Below, in pieces: positions 1 through 6,296 of a stretch of DNA of 7,404 bases. The notes beneath the pieces were generated by a model, which saw nothing but the letters and a program-made list of their open reading frames with translations, was not told the DNA's origin and did no database searches. Position 1 is the first letter of the stretch, and each line of letters starts with the position of its first letter. This stretch comes from Candidatus Latescibacterota bacterium (lineage in GTDB: Bacteria > Latescibacterota > MVCY01): contig JAUWEO010000084.1 of assembly GCA_030608245.1 (NCBI GenBank), positions 1 to 7,404 on the forward strand, read 5' to 3'. The position numbers and the translations under genes were made by a program.

Positions 1-89
1 GTTGTCTGGGCCTGCAGAGAGCCCGGTTAGGGACTTGAATCATGCCTTCAATAGCTCATTCCTCACCTCAGCTTTCCTGTGATATTCCC
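1..89. other. Left-edge sequence with no recognised gene
   Basis: This stretch lies downstream of the minus-strand XRE gene. All three forward frames close quickly or give short peptides with no resemblance to the missing N-terminal part of ComM. On the minus strand an ATG at 43-41 opens a frame that runs off the window edge, but it is only 14 codons long here and has no good ribosome binding site. I see no repeat, terminator or target-site duplication in it. Confidence 0.5.
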
Positions 90-701
90 TCAATCATCCA
101 AAGTGTAATATGTATGCCGTTCTCTCCGCTCCTTCTTCAAAATCCCTACTTCTACCAGCCAACATAAATCACTGTATGCCCCTCTCCACGAATCTCCGAC
201 ACGCCTATAGTCCTCTCTTGAGATTTGCCCTTTCTCCCACACAAGGCTCAGCAATTTCTCTTGACGAGGCGTGAAAATGTTCTTATATTGAACAATAGCT
301 TTGGAATTCAACTCTAGTACTTCGATTACTCGCTTTATGTTTGACTTGATGGGAGCGCCCCGATCCTTTTCCCAGTTGACAACGGAGTTTTCGTTGACTC
401 CGAGAAGGTCCGCCACCTCTTTTTGTTGTAGCCCCTTCATAAGGCGTACAGATCTGATATACTTGCCAAAGGTATCTGTAGGGTATTTCGATATCCGGAG
501 TGTAATCTTGGGTGTTTCGGGGTTTTTGTAGTTTAGGGCTGTATGGATGTCCCTGCGGTTATTACTCCGACCCCAATCACGAGTGCACCTGCACTCCAAC
601 CCAGATTCAGCGGTATATGTCCAGGATTTCCGGCCCCTTGCTTGATCGTATAGATATCCATATTGAGGTGCCAGCGGTGAAGTACAGTGAATTGGCCGCA
701 A
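90..701 (-). CDS. XRE-family HTH regulator with C-terminal winged-helix-like domain, 5' end chimeric or truncated
   Basis: The open frame is 203 codons. Residues 78-131 form an XRE/Cro-type helix-turn-helix (around QQKEVADLLGVNENSVVNWE), like small phage-type or mobile-element regulators with a YPxxxxTxGxxIRxxRLxxGLxQ opening. Residues about 143-203 look like a winged helix: TPRQEKLLSLVWEKGQIS, then a recognition-helix-like stretch and a basic, aromatic wing ending TYYTLDD. The likely role is a DNA-binding transcriptional regulator; its target is unknown. The frame can open at TTG 701 or TTG 599, but neither has a Shine-Dalgarno sequence and both lie in DNA that is antisense to comM, so the first 50 or so residues are probably not native. 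There is no ATG, GTG or TTG between the comM boundary (about 547) and the ATG inside the HTH at residue 88. The gene is therefore probably 5'-truncated and may not be expressed. Domain assignment is fairly sure; the gene's integrity is not. Confidence 0.6.
   Translation of the reverse strand: MRPIHCTSPLAPQYGYLYDQARGRKSWTYTAESGLECRCTRDWGRSNNRRDIHTALNYKNPETPKITLRISKYPTDTFGKYIRSVRLMKGLQQKEVADLLGVNENSVVNWEKDRGAPIKSNIKRVIEVLELNSKAIVQYKNIFTPRQEKLLSLVWEKGQISREDYRRVGDSWRGAYSDLCWLVEVGILKKERRERHTYYTLDD
531..548. other. Breakpoint joining truncated XRE gene and truncated comM
   Basis: ComM-like sequence begins at about 548, exactly at the Cys-Pro-Cys motif. The residues just before it in the same frame (translated from 512 to 547) bear no likeness to the expected ComM stretch ending in AAMNP. 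The XRE reading frame arriving from the left on the other strand lacks a start codon of its own before this point. No insertion-sequence terminal repeat or obvious direct repeat is visible at the join. The exact base cannot be fixed by eye. Confidence 0.55.
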
Positions 702-1030
702 AACCTAAGGGAGAACTCTCAGTTGTTATCCGCCAGAGAATTAACCGGGCCAGGAGGATTCAACTGGAAAGATTCAAGGACCGTAAGAGCTTGTTTTGTA
801 ATGCCCACATGGAGTCAAAACAACTACGCCAGTTCTGTAAGGTAACCCAACAGGGGAACGATCTGCTGAAAATGGCCATCACCAAATTAGGGCTCTCTGC
901 CCGAGCATACGACCGGATACTGAAAGTGTCCCGCACTATCGCCGACTTGGAAGAAACACCGGATATCCGCCCCGAACACATATCCGAAGCCATTCAGTAT
1001 CGGAGTCTGGACAGGAATCTGTGGGAGTGA
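545..1030 (+). pseudogene. comM: comM / YifB Mg-chelatase-like AAA+ ATPase, C-terminal fragment only
   Basis: The fragment encodes about 160 residues that match the C-terminal third of ComM, a family usually near 500 residues. It starts at the four-cysteine stretch CPCGYYSDPNHECTC, keeps ISGPLLDRIDIHIEVP with the arginine-finger region, and ends in the Mg-chelatase C-terminal helical domain (RILKVSRTIADLEETPDI, then ISEAIQYRSLDRNLWE), which is the normal family end. The N-terminal Lon-like domain and the Walker A and B motifs are missing. In known systems ComM is a hexameric helicase promoting branch migration during natural transformation; this remnant could not hydrolyse ATP. A GTG at 512 would open the frame with 12 unrelated residues, but no ribosome binding site precedes it. 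No internal frameshift or stop is seen, so the truncation looks recent or is an assembly artefact. Confidence 0.85.
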
Positions 1031-1045
1031 AACAGGCCGATTTTT

Positions 1046-1108
1046 GACCACAAAGATAAGGAGAACACTGAGAAAAAGGAATCAAAAGCTCTGTATTCTC
1101 CGTGGTTC
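1046..1108. repeat. Imperfect palindromic intergenic repeat (ACCAC...GGAGAACAC type)
   Basis: The left arm has ACCAC at 1047-1051, an 8-base insertion, then GGAGAACACTGAG at 1060-1072. The right arm, read on the other strand, gives ACCACGGAGAATACAGAG (1106-1089). The arms match closely apart from the insertion and two changes. From general knowledge, this resembles the dispersed ACCACAGAGAACACAGAG palindromes found between genes in many anaerobic and uncultivated bacteria. It sits between the comM fragment and cimA. A seven-T run follows at 1125-1131 but is about 17 bases from the stem, so I do not call it a terminator. Confidence 0.6.
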
Positions 1109-1183
1109 CATATAGCCATTACTATTTTTTTAACACCCGCTAAGGGTTCTTAAGCTTCTGCAAAAACACTTCTGAGGAGAAGA

Positions 1184-2761
1184 ATGTCAAGAATAGAGAT
1201 ATATGACACCACCCTTCGTGATGGAGCTCAAGCTGAGGGGATATCGCTTTCCGTAGAGGACAAGCTGATGATCGCTCAGGAATTGGACCAATTGGGTGTC
1301 CATTATATAGAAGGAGGGTGGCCTAATCCTACTAATCATAGGGACTTAGAGTTTTTTGTTCGGGCGAAGAATCGTCGATTTCGCACCGCCAAGATCACTG
1401 CCTTCGGCAGCACCAGAAGGGCTGCTAACAGACCTGAAGAGGATGTGATCTTGGACACCCTGTTGAGAGCAGAGACGGAAGTGGTGACTATCTTCGGTAA
1501 GAGCTGGGATCTGCATGTGACCAAAGTGCTTAAGACCACCTTGGATGAAAATCTCAAGATGATAGAGGACTCGGTAGTTTTCCTCGGTTCTCAGGGGAGA
1601 CGGGTTATCTATGATGCTGAACACTTCTTCGACGGATATGGGAGTAATCCTCAATACGCCCTCAAGACCTTGGATGCAGCCCAAAACGGAGGGGCCGAGA
1701 TCCTGGTTTTGTGTGACACAAACGGCGGCTACCTATCTTTGGATATGAAACAGATAATTGAACAGGTAAAAGCAGAAATCGCCTTGCCCTTTGGGATTCA
1801 CGCCCACAATGATTCAGGAATGGCAGATGCCAATTCCATAATCGCAGTGGAACTTGGGGCTGTTCAGGTACAGGGTACCTTTGGTGGTTGGGGAGAAAGA
1901 TGCGGAAACGCCAACTTGACTACCGTCATTCCTAATATTATGTTAAAACTGAGAAAAGATTGCATCTCTAAAGAAGCTTTGCAGGACTTGGTGGAGATCT
2001 CCCGCTTTGTCAGTGAGGTGGCCAATGTGGCCCACGATTTCCGGCAGCCGTATGTGGGGGAGAGTGCTTTTGCTCATAAAGGAGGGGCGCATATTGACGG
2101 GGTGCTGAAACTGTCTGAGTCTTTCGAGCACATAGATCCCAAACTGGTAGGCAATGAGAGACGCTTGCTGCTTTCCGAACAATCCGGTGGCAGCACAGTG
2201 GCCAAGAAATTGCAGAAACTGTACCCCGGAGTCAAGAAAGGCGATCCTATCGTCTCCCAGGTGCTGGCCGAGGTGAAGCGGCTTGAGAACCAGGGGTATC
2301 AGTTCGAGGCTGCCTCTGCCTCATTCGAGATATTGGCCCGGAAACTGTTGGAAAAATATGAAGATCCCTTCCAACTGGAAGGATTCCGCACCATTGTGGA
2401 AAAGAGAAAGGACGGGCGGGTCCTCTCGGAGGCTACGGTGAGACTGGTAGTAAATGGTGAAGAGCAATATATGGCCGCCGAGGGCGATGGACCGGTCAAT
2501 GCCCTGGATACGGCTCTGAGAAAGGCGTTGGAGAAGAGCTACCCCTCTCTAACCGGCGTCCATCTGAGAGATTATAAGGTGAGGGTCCTCTCCAGCAGCA
2601 CCGGAACAGCCGCCAAGGTGAGAGTTCTCATCCAGTCCTCTGACGGCACTGATGTCTGGGGTACGGTGGGGGTTTCAGAGGATATCATCGAGGCCAGTTG
2701 GGAAGCATTAGCCGACAGTATGGGGTATAAGATATTGAAAGATAAGGAGAAAAATAGGTGA
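1184..2761 (+). CDS. cimA: (R)-citramalate synthase
   Basis: The protein has 525 residues, the usual CimA length. It condenses pyruvate with acetyl-CoA to citramalate, the first step of the threonine-independent route to 2-oxobutyrate and isoleucine, in the cytoplasm. The N-terminal HMGL-like TIM barrel opens with DTTLRDGAQ (residues 8-16: metal ligand D8, catalytic R12). It also has the metal-binding HAHND (206-210) and GERCGNAN (237-244, N242). A linker region carries FAHKGG (296-301) and EHIDPKLVGNERR (315-327). Residues about 398-518 form the LeuA-type C-terminal regulatory domain, so feedback control, typically by isoleucine, is likely. The start is ATG 1184 with GAGGAG at 1174-1179. Several signature positions differ from the forms I know: G234 where the family has Asn in GTxNG, and G336 where SGR is usual. 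Homocitrate or isopropylmalate synthase are alternatives, but length and overall pattern favour CimA. The stop codon overlaps the alaC start. Confidence 0.88.
   Translation: MSRIEIYDTTLRDGAQAEGISLSVEDKLMIAQELDQLGVHYIEGGWPNPTNHRDLEFFVRAKNRRFRTAKITAFGSTRRAANRPEEDVILDTLLRAETEVVTIFGKSWDLHVTKVLKTTLDENLKMIEDSVVFLGSQGRRVIYDAEHFFDGYGSNPQYALKTLDAAQNGGAEILVLCDTNGGYLSLDMKQIIEQVKAEIALPFGIHAHNDSGMADANSIIAVELGAVQVQGTFGGWGERCGNANLTTVIPNIMLKLRKDCISKEALQDLVEISRFVSEVANVAHDFRQPYVGESAFAHKGGAHIDGVLKLSESFEHIDPKLVGNERRLLLSEQSGGSTVAKKLQKLYPGVKKGDPIVSQVLAEVKRLENQGYQFEAASASFEILARKLLEKYEDPFQLEGFRTIVEKRKDGRVLSEATVRLVVNGEEQYMAAEGDGPVNALDTALRKALEKSYPSLTGVHLRDYKVRVLSSSTGTAAKVRVLIQSSDGTDVWGTVGVSEDIIEASWEALADSMGYKILKDKEKNR
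2744..2749 (+). promoter_or_regulatory. Ribosome binding site of alaC, inside the end of cimA
   Basis: AAGGAG lies 8 bases before GTG 2758. It fixes the non-ATG start, which overlaps the cimA stop codon as GTGA, an arrangement that usually couples translation of the two genes. Confidence 0.75.
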
Positions 2762-3930
2762 CCCACAGCAAGAGACTGGATAGATTACCGCCTTACCTGT
2801 TTGGCACGTTGAATGAGCTGAAATTGAAATTGAGGCAACAAGGGGAGGATGTAATTGATCTGGCGATGGGAAATCCCGATTTCCCTCCTGCGCCCCATAT
2901 TGCGGAGAAGCTGAGAGAAGTAACACTGGATTCCAAGGCCCATCGGTATTCTGCCTCCAAGGGTATCCCCAACTTAAGGAAGGCCATCTGTCGTCATTAC
3001 CAAAAGAGGTTTGAAGTTGAACTGGACTGGGAAACAGAGGCGATTGGGGTGATCGGTTCCAAAGAGGGCTTGGCCCACCTCAGTTTGGCACTGCTTGACG
3101 AAGGGGACACCGCCTTAGTGCCTAATCCCACATATCCGATACACATCTACAGCGTAGTCATCGCCGGAGGCAATGTGATCACTATTCCTCTGTCCCAGGA
3201 GGAGAATTTCGTGCCTCAAATGGATAGGATCGCCAGAGAGCTGTGGCCTAAGCCTAAGGTAATGATACTGAACTTTCCTCACAATCCCACCACAGCGGTG
3301 GTTGATCTCTCTTTTCTGGAGCAGGTAGTCGAGTTCGCCAGGCAGGAAGATATACTTGTGGTTCACGATTTTGCCTATTCAGATATAGTTTTTGACGGTT
3401 ACAGAGCTCCCAGCATTATGGAGATTAAGGGGGCGAAGGAAGTGGCAGTGGAATTTTTCACTATGTCCAAATCCTATAATATGGCAGGATGGCGGATTGG
3501 GTTCTGTGTCGGCAACTCTAAGGTTATAGAGGCGTTGGCGAGGATCAAAGGTTATTACGACTACGGGATATTCACTCCGGTACAGGTGGCGGCTATCGCT
3601 GCTTTAGATGGTCCCCAAGATTGTGTGAGAGAAACGGCAGAGAGATATCAGCAGCGTAGGGATGTGCTGGTAGAGGGATTAAACAGAATCGGTTGGCCGC
3701 TGACTAAACCCAAAGCCACTATGTTTGTCTGGGCGTCTATCCCGGATAAATACCGCCAGATGGGCTCTATGAAGTTCGCTGCTAAACTTCTCGAAGAAGC
3801 GAAAGTTGCAGTCACCCCAGGGCTGGGTTTTGGTGACCGCGGCGAAGGATATGTGAGAGTGGCCTTGGTAGAAAATGAGCATAGAATTAGACAGGCAGTG
3901 AGAAATATCAAGAGATGCTTGTTTGAATAA
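2758..3930 (+). CDS. alaC: AlaC-type glutamate-pyruvate aminotransferase (PLP, class I/II)
   Basis: The 390-residue protein follows E. coli AlaC (YfdZ) nearly end to end: RLDRLPPYLF at the start, IDLAMGNPD (33-41), GSKEGLAHL (100-108), VPNPTYPIHIY (121-131), VEFFTMSKSYNMAGWRIGF (231-249), and RIRQAVRNIK at the end. K238 should carry the PLP Schiff base. D204 and Y207 sit under and beside the ring, N176 is in the NPT motif, R246 contacts phosphate and R367 the substrate carboxylate. Known family members interconvert alanine plus 2-oxoglutarate with pyruvate plus glutamate in the cytoplasm. The relatives LL-diaminopimelate aminotransferase and aspartate aminotransferase are possible but fit less well. 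The start is GTG 2758, overlapping the cimA stop by 4 bases. Both enzymes draw on pyruvate, so co-expression makes metabolic sense (inference). No missing catalytic residue was seen. Confidence 0.88.
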   Translation: MTHSKRLDRLPPYLFGTLNELKLKLRQQGEDVIDLAMGNPDFPPAPHIAEKLREVTLDSKAHRYSASKGIPNLRKAICRHYQKRFEVELDWETEAIGVIGSKEGLAHLSLALLDEGDTALVPNPTYPIHIYSVVIAGGNVITIPLSQEENFVPQMDRIARELWPKPKVMILNFPHNPTTAVVDLSFLEQVVEFARQEDILVVHDFAYSDIVFDGYRAPSIMEIKGAKEVAVEFFTMSKSYNMAGWRIGFCVGNSKVIEALARIKGYYDYGIFTPVQVAAIAALDGPQDCVRETAERYQQRRDVLVEGLNRIGWPLTKPKATMFVWASIPDKYRQMGSMKFAAKLLEEAKVAVTPGLGFGDRGEGYVRVALVENEHRIRQAVRNIKRCLFE

Positions 3931-3934
3931 AAAC

Positions 3935-3940
3935 AAGGAG
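3935..3940 (+). promoter_or_regulatory. Ribosome binding site deciding the TTG start of mreD
   Basis: AAGGAG lies 10 bases before TTG 3951. The next in-frame initiator would remove part of the first membrane segment, so TTG is the best start. Confidence 0.65.
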
Positions 3941-3950
3941 ACAGGCTGCT

Positions 3951-4430
3951 TTGAAGATCTTCCGGGATTCTCTGCTGTTGATCTTGGCCCTACTGGTAGA
4001 CTCCACTTTTGGTTCTAAACTCTCTATAATAGGAGCAAGGCCTGATTTCACTCTTATTGTCTTAGTTTACCTTGGAGTGTTCAGAGGTCAGATAGAGGGA
4101 ACATTGCTGGGTTTCTCCGCTGGTTTTATCCAGGATGTTAACTGTGCCAGCAATTTCGGCATCGGTGCCTTCACCCGTTCGGTGGTCAGTTTTGCAGTAG
4201 GCTATTCCCATGGAAGAGTGGTCACTGAGAATTTTTCGGTCCAGGGGGGTATTATCTTTGCGGCGGCGTTTTTCAATAATCTTCTCTCTTCTCTTCTCTC
4301 TTCGAGTGGAGATATAAAGGGCTCTTTCTTGTTGTTCTTTAGGTACGGATTGCCTGGTGCCCTGTACACCACGGCGTTGTGGATAGCATTGTTGTGGATA
4401 GTCTTTAATTTAAGAAAAAGGAGATACTAA
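3951..4430 (+). CDS. mreD: Rod shape-determining protein MreD
   Basis: This 159-residue, strongly hydrophobic protein has about five to six membrane segments (roughly 7-20, 31-45, 48-61, 70-85, 98-117 and 134-152) and a basic end, LRKRRY. The family pattern is clear: ARPDFTLIVLVYLGVFRG (29-46), then GFIQD (58-62), then FGIGAFTRSVVSF (69-81). The length is normal for MreD. In known systems it is an inner-membrane partner of MreC in the elongasome that directs lateral cell-wall synthesis with MreB, RodA and PBP2. It is followed after 2 bases by mrdA, which is the usual order and supports the call. mreB and mreC, normally just upstream, are absent; alaC occupies that place. The start is TTG 3951. 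Bases 4280-4303 within it form a pure pyrimidine tract. Confidence 0.85.
   Translation: MKIFRDSLLLILALLVDSTFGSKLSIIGARPDFTLIVLVYLGVFRGQIEGTLLGFSAGFIQDVNCASNFGIGAFTRSVVSFAVGYSHGRVVTENFSVQGGIIFAAAFFNNLLSSLLSSSGDIKGSFLLFFRYGLPGALYTTALWIALLWIVFNLRKRRY
4280..4303 (+). repeat. 24-base pyrimidine tract with tandem CTTCTCT units inside mreD
   Basis: The tract contains two consecutive CTTCTCT copies (4281-4294) followed by a partial third. It encodes the Leu-Leu-Ser-Ser-Leu-Leu-Ser-Ser stretch of a membrane segment. Short repeats not divisible by three can slip and shift the frame, but codon choice for Leu and Ser alone could also produce this. Confidence 0.5.
4418..4423 (+). promoter_or_regulatory. 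Ribosome binding site deciding the TTG start of mrdA
   Basis: AAGGAG lies in the last codons of mreD, 9 bases before TTG 4433. The start follows the mreD stop after two bases, so translation is probably coupled. Confidence 0.7.
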
Positions 4431-4432
4431 TC

Positions 4433-6229
4433 TTGCTGCAGGAAAGGGATGTGAAAAGGCGCTATCTGTTGGGGATAGCCGTTTTTCTTTTTGGCATTCT
4501 GGGCGTCCGGTTGTTTCAATTGCAGATTATTCGCGGTGCCCATTACTTTGATCTTTCGGAAAAAAACAGGATTAGGGTAGTTTCTGTGCCCGCTCCTCGT
4601 GGACTTATCTACGATAGGAATGGTCTGATCTTTGTGGACAACCGTCCCTCGTACACTATCGCTATTATTCCCTTTCAATTGAGGAACTTAGGAAAAACAG
4701 CCGAGGATATCAGTCTAGCTTTAGATTTGGATAAACAGAATGTTAGGAGAAGACTCGAAACTTATAAGAGACGCCCTTATGAGAAGATCCGCCTGAAACG
4801 GGATGCAGGCGTGAAAGCGGTGGCCATTGTTGAGGAGAATAGATATGAGCTACCAGGGGTAATTTGTCAGGTGGAGCCTAGAAGAAACTATCCCCAGGGA
4901 AATCTGGCGGGACATATCTTAGGATATGTGGGGGAACTTTCGGATAAAGAATTTGCTCGACTTCGAGCTAAAGGCTATCTTCCTGCGGAAACGCTTGGCA
5001 AGGCAGGAATAGAGAGACAGTACGAGGAATTTCTCCGCGGCAGAAATGGGGTGAAATACCTGGAGGTTGATGCCTTCGGAAGAGAGATTAAAGAATTGTT
5101 CCGCAGGGGACTTCGCGAGCCTAAGGTAGGGCACAGCCTGTACCTGACTATTGATAGCCAACTGCAAGGGGTGGCCACAGAGGCCTTTGGAGAGCATCAA
5201 GGGGCGCTGGTAGCCATTGACCCCCGAACCGGGGAGATATTGACAATGGTCAGCAAACCGGACTACGACCCCAGTCTCTTCTCGGGGGTTCTTGACCCAG
5301 CCGTGTGGGATAGTCTCAACACCGACCTGCGGCATCCACTTTTTAATCGGTCAATTCAAAGTGGATACCCTCCCGCCTCTACAGCCAAGATGGTGGCTGC
5401 AATAGCTGGGTTAGAACTGGAGCTTGTGGATCCCAAAACCCACTTTGCTCCCTGCACAGGAGCATTCAAGTTTGGAATTCGATACTATGGTTGCTGGAAA
5501 GAGGAAGGCCACGGCTGTTTAGGACTAATCCAAGCGATTGCTCAATCCTGCGATGTCTATTTCTATCAACTGGGGTTGAAAGTGGGTTTAGAGAAATGGA
5601 GTCGGTACGCACGGGTTCTGGGATTAGGTAAGAAAACTGGTATTGATTTGCCTGGTGAGGCAGGTGGACTCATTCCCTCTGCAGAGTACTATGACCGGGA
5701 GTATGGGAAAGTAAAATGGACTAAAGGGCTGTTGCTGAACTTGGCCATCGGGCAAGGAGAAATTCTGGTTACCCCTCTGCAGATGGCCTGTTACATCGGG
5801 GCGATAGCTACTGGGAAATTAGCCCGACCCTATCTTTTAAAGAAGGTCGTTACTGCTAAAGGAGATGTAGTTTTGTCCCCCCAGCCTGTTGTTAAGGATG
5901 TAAAGGCAATTTCTGCTTCTACTCTCTCACTTATCAGGCAAGCGCTCTTAGAAGCAGTGGAGGGGAAGAAGGGGACGGGGTATTTAGCCAGGGCAAGGAG
6001 TTTTCATGTAGGGGGTAAGACAGGAACCGCCCAGAATCCCCACGGAGAGGACCATGCCTGGTTTGTTGCCTATGCTCCCTTTGAAGAACCAAGCATAGCA
6101 GTGGCTGCAGTAGTAGAGGCAGGAGGGCACGGCGCCACCGCCGCTGCCCCCATTGTCCGGAAGGTGCTTGCTACCTATCTGTCCAACAGTAACGCTTTAG
6201 CCACCAAGACACTAAGACACCAAGATTAA
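4433..6229 (+). CDS. mrdA: Penicillin-binding protein 2 (class B transpeptidase of the elongasome)
   Basis: This 598-residue protein cross-links peptidoglycan during cell elongation, anchored in the inner membrane with its catalytic domain in the periplasm. Residues about 9-32 form the single N-terminal membrane anchor after a charged start (QERDVKRR). The PBP dimerisation/pedestal domain follows, with PAPRGLIYDRNG (53-64) and GHILGYVGELSD (160-171). The transpeptidase domain runs from about 235 to 582. It has the nucleophile in STAK (S316, K319), the second motif SCD (372-374; an Asp at this place is common in PBP2), and KTGT (529-532) within GGKTGTAQ. The length is slightly under E. coli PBP2 (633). 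The start is TTG 4433. It follows mreD as in classic mreBCD-mrdA-rodA clusters, but rodA is not next; rsmB is. The final residues, about ALATKTLRHQD, are encoded by an intergenic repeat that has run into the gene, so the native C-terminus was probably different. Confidence 0.9.
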   Translation: MLQERDVKRRYLLGIAVFLFGILGVRLFQLQIIRGAHYFDLSEKNRIRVVSVPAPRGLIYDRNGLIFVDNRPSYTIAIIPFQLRNLGKTAEDISLALDLDKQNVRRRLETYKRRPYEKIRLKRDAGVKAVAIVEENRYELPGVICQVEPRRNYPQGNLAGHILGYVGELSDKEFARLRAKGYLPAETLGKAGIERQYEEFLRGRNGVKYLEVDAFGREIKELFRRGLREPKVGHSLYLTIDSQLQGVATEAFGEHQGALVAIDPRTGEILTMVSKPDYDPSLFSGVLDPAVWDSLNTDLRHPLFNRSIQSGYPPASTAKMVAAIAGLELELVDPKTHFAPCTGAFKFGIRYYGCWKEEGHGCLGLIQAIAQSCDVYFYQLGLKVGLEKWSRYARVLGLGKKTGIDLPGEAGGLIPSAEYYDREYGKVKWTKGLLLNLAIGQGEILVTPLQMACYIGAIATGKLARPYLLKKVVTAKGDVVLSPQPVVKDVKAISASTLSLIRQALLEAVEGKKGTGYLARARSFHVGGKTGTAQNPHGEDHAWFVAYAPFEEPSIAVAAVVEAGGHGATAAAPIVRKVLATYLSNSNALATKTLRHQD

Positions 6230-6252
6230 ATGGCGAGTATTCGCTTTGTGTC
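6216..6252. other. Hairpin 1 within the mrdA-rsmB repeat
   Basis: GACACCAAG at 6216-6224 pairs with CTTTGTGTC at 6244-6252 in 8 of 9 positions. The loop holds a second small stem, GCGA (6233-6236) with TCGC (6241-6244), which overlaps the outer stem by one base, so the two may be alternatives. The mrdA stop codon lies in the loop. No T run follows, so this is not an ordinary intrinsic terminator. Confidence 0.55.
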
Positions 6253-6256
6253 CCTG

Positions 6257-6296
6257 CCCTGTGGAATGAAGAATCTCTGATTTCTATTCTACAGGG
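6257..6296. other. Hairpin 2 within the mrdA-rsmB repeat
   Basis: CCCTGTGGAAT at 6257-6267 pairs with ATTCTACAGGG at 6286-6296 with one G-T position. The stem continues inward through AGAATC and GATTTCT with a one-base bulge, leaving a three-base TCT loop. No T run follows. It could shape mRNA stability or partial termination between mrdA and rsmB, or be only part of the repeat's structure. Confidence 0.65.

Noticed and set aside
1..43. Start of another minus-strand gene at ATG 43-41
   Set aside because: Only 14 codons are visible, with no good ribosome binding site and no recognisable sequence.
301..531. Plus-strand open frame of 76 codons beginning in the XRE region
   Set aside because: It is antisense to the HTH domain, has no ribosome binding site, and its translation resembles no family. 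The minus-strand frame shows clear domain motifs.
1110..1131. Possible intrinsic terminator: weak ATAG/CTAT stem followed by seven Ts after the comM fragment
   Set aside because: The stem is only 4 A/T-rich pairs and the stronger palindrome is about 17 bases from the T run, so the arrangement is not convincing.
1129..1156. Possible promoter for cimA with TTAACA as -35
   Set aside because: The best -10 candidate at suitable spacing (TAAGCT) matches only half of the consensus.
1031..1183. T-box or amino-acid riboswitch in the cimA leader
   Set aside because: There is no T-box motif, no anti-terminator/terminator pair and no leader peptide rich in branched-chain codons. The space is mostly the palindromic repeat.
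1346..1684. Minus-strand open frame of 112 codons inside cimA
   Set aside because: It lies fully antisense to well-conserved CimA sequence and its translation shows no recognisable motif.
4919..5335. Minus-strand open frame of 138 codons inside mrdA
   Set aside because: It is a shadow of PBP2 coding sequence with no recognisable domain or ribosome binding site.
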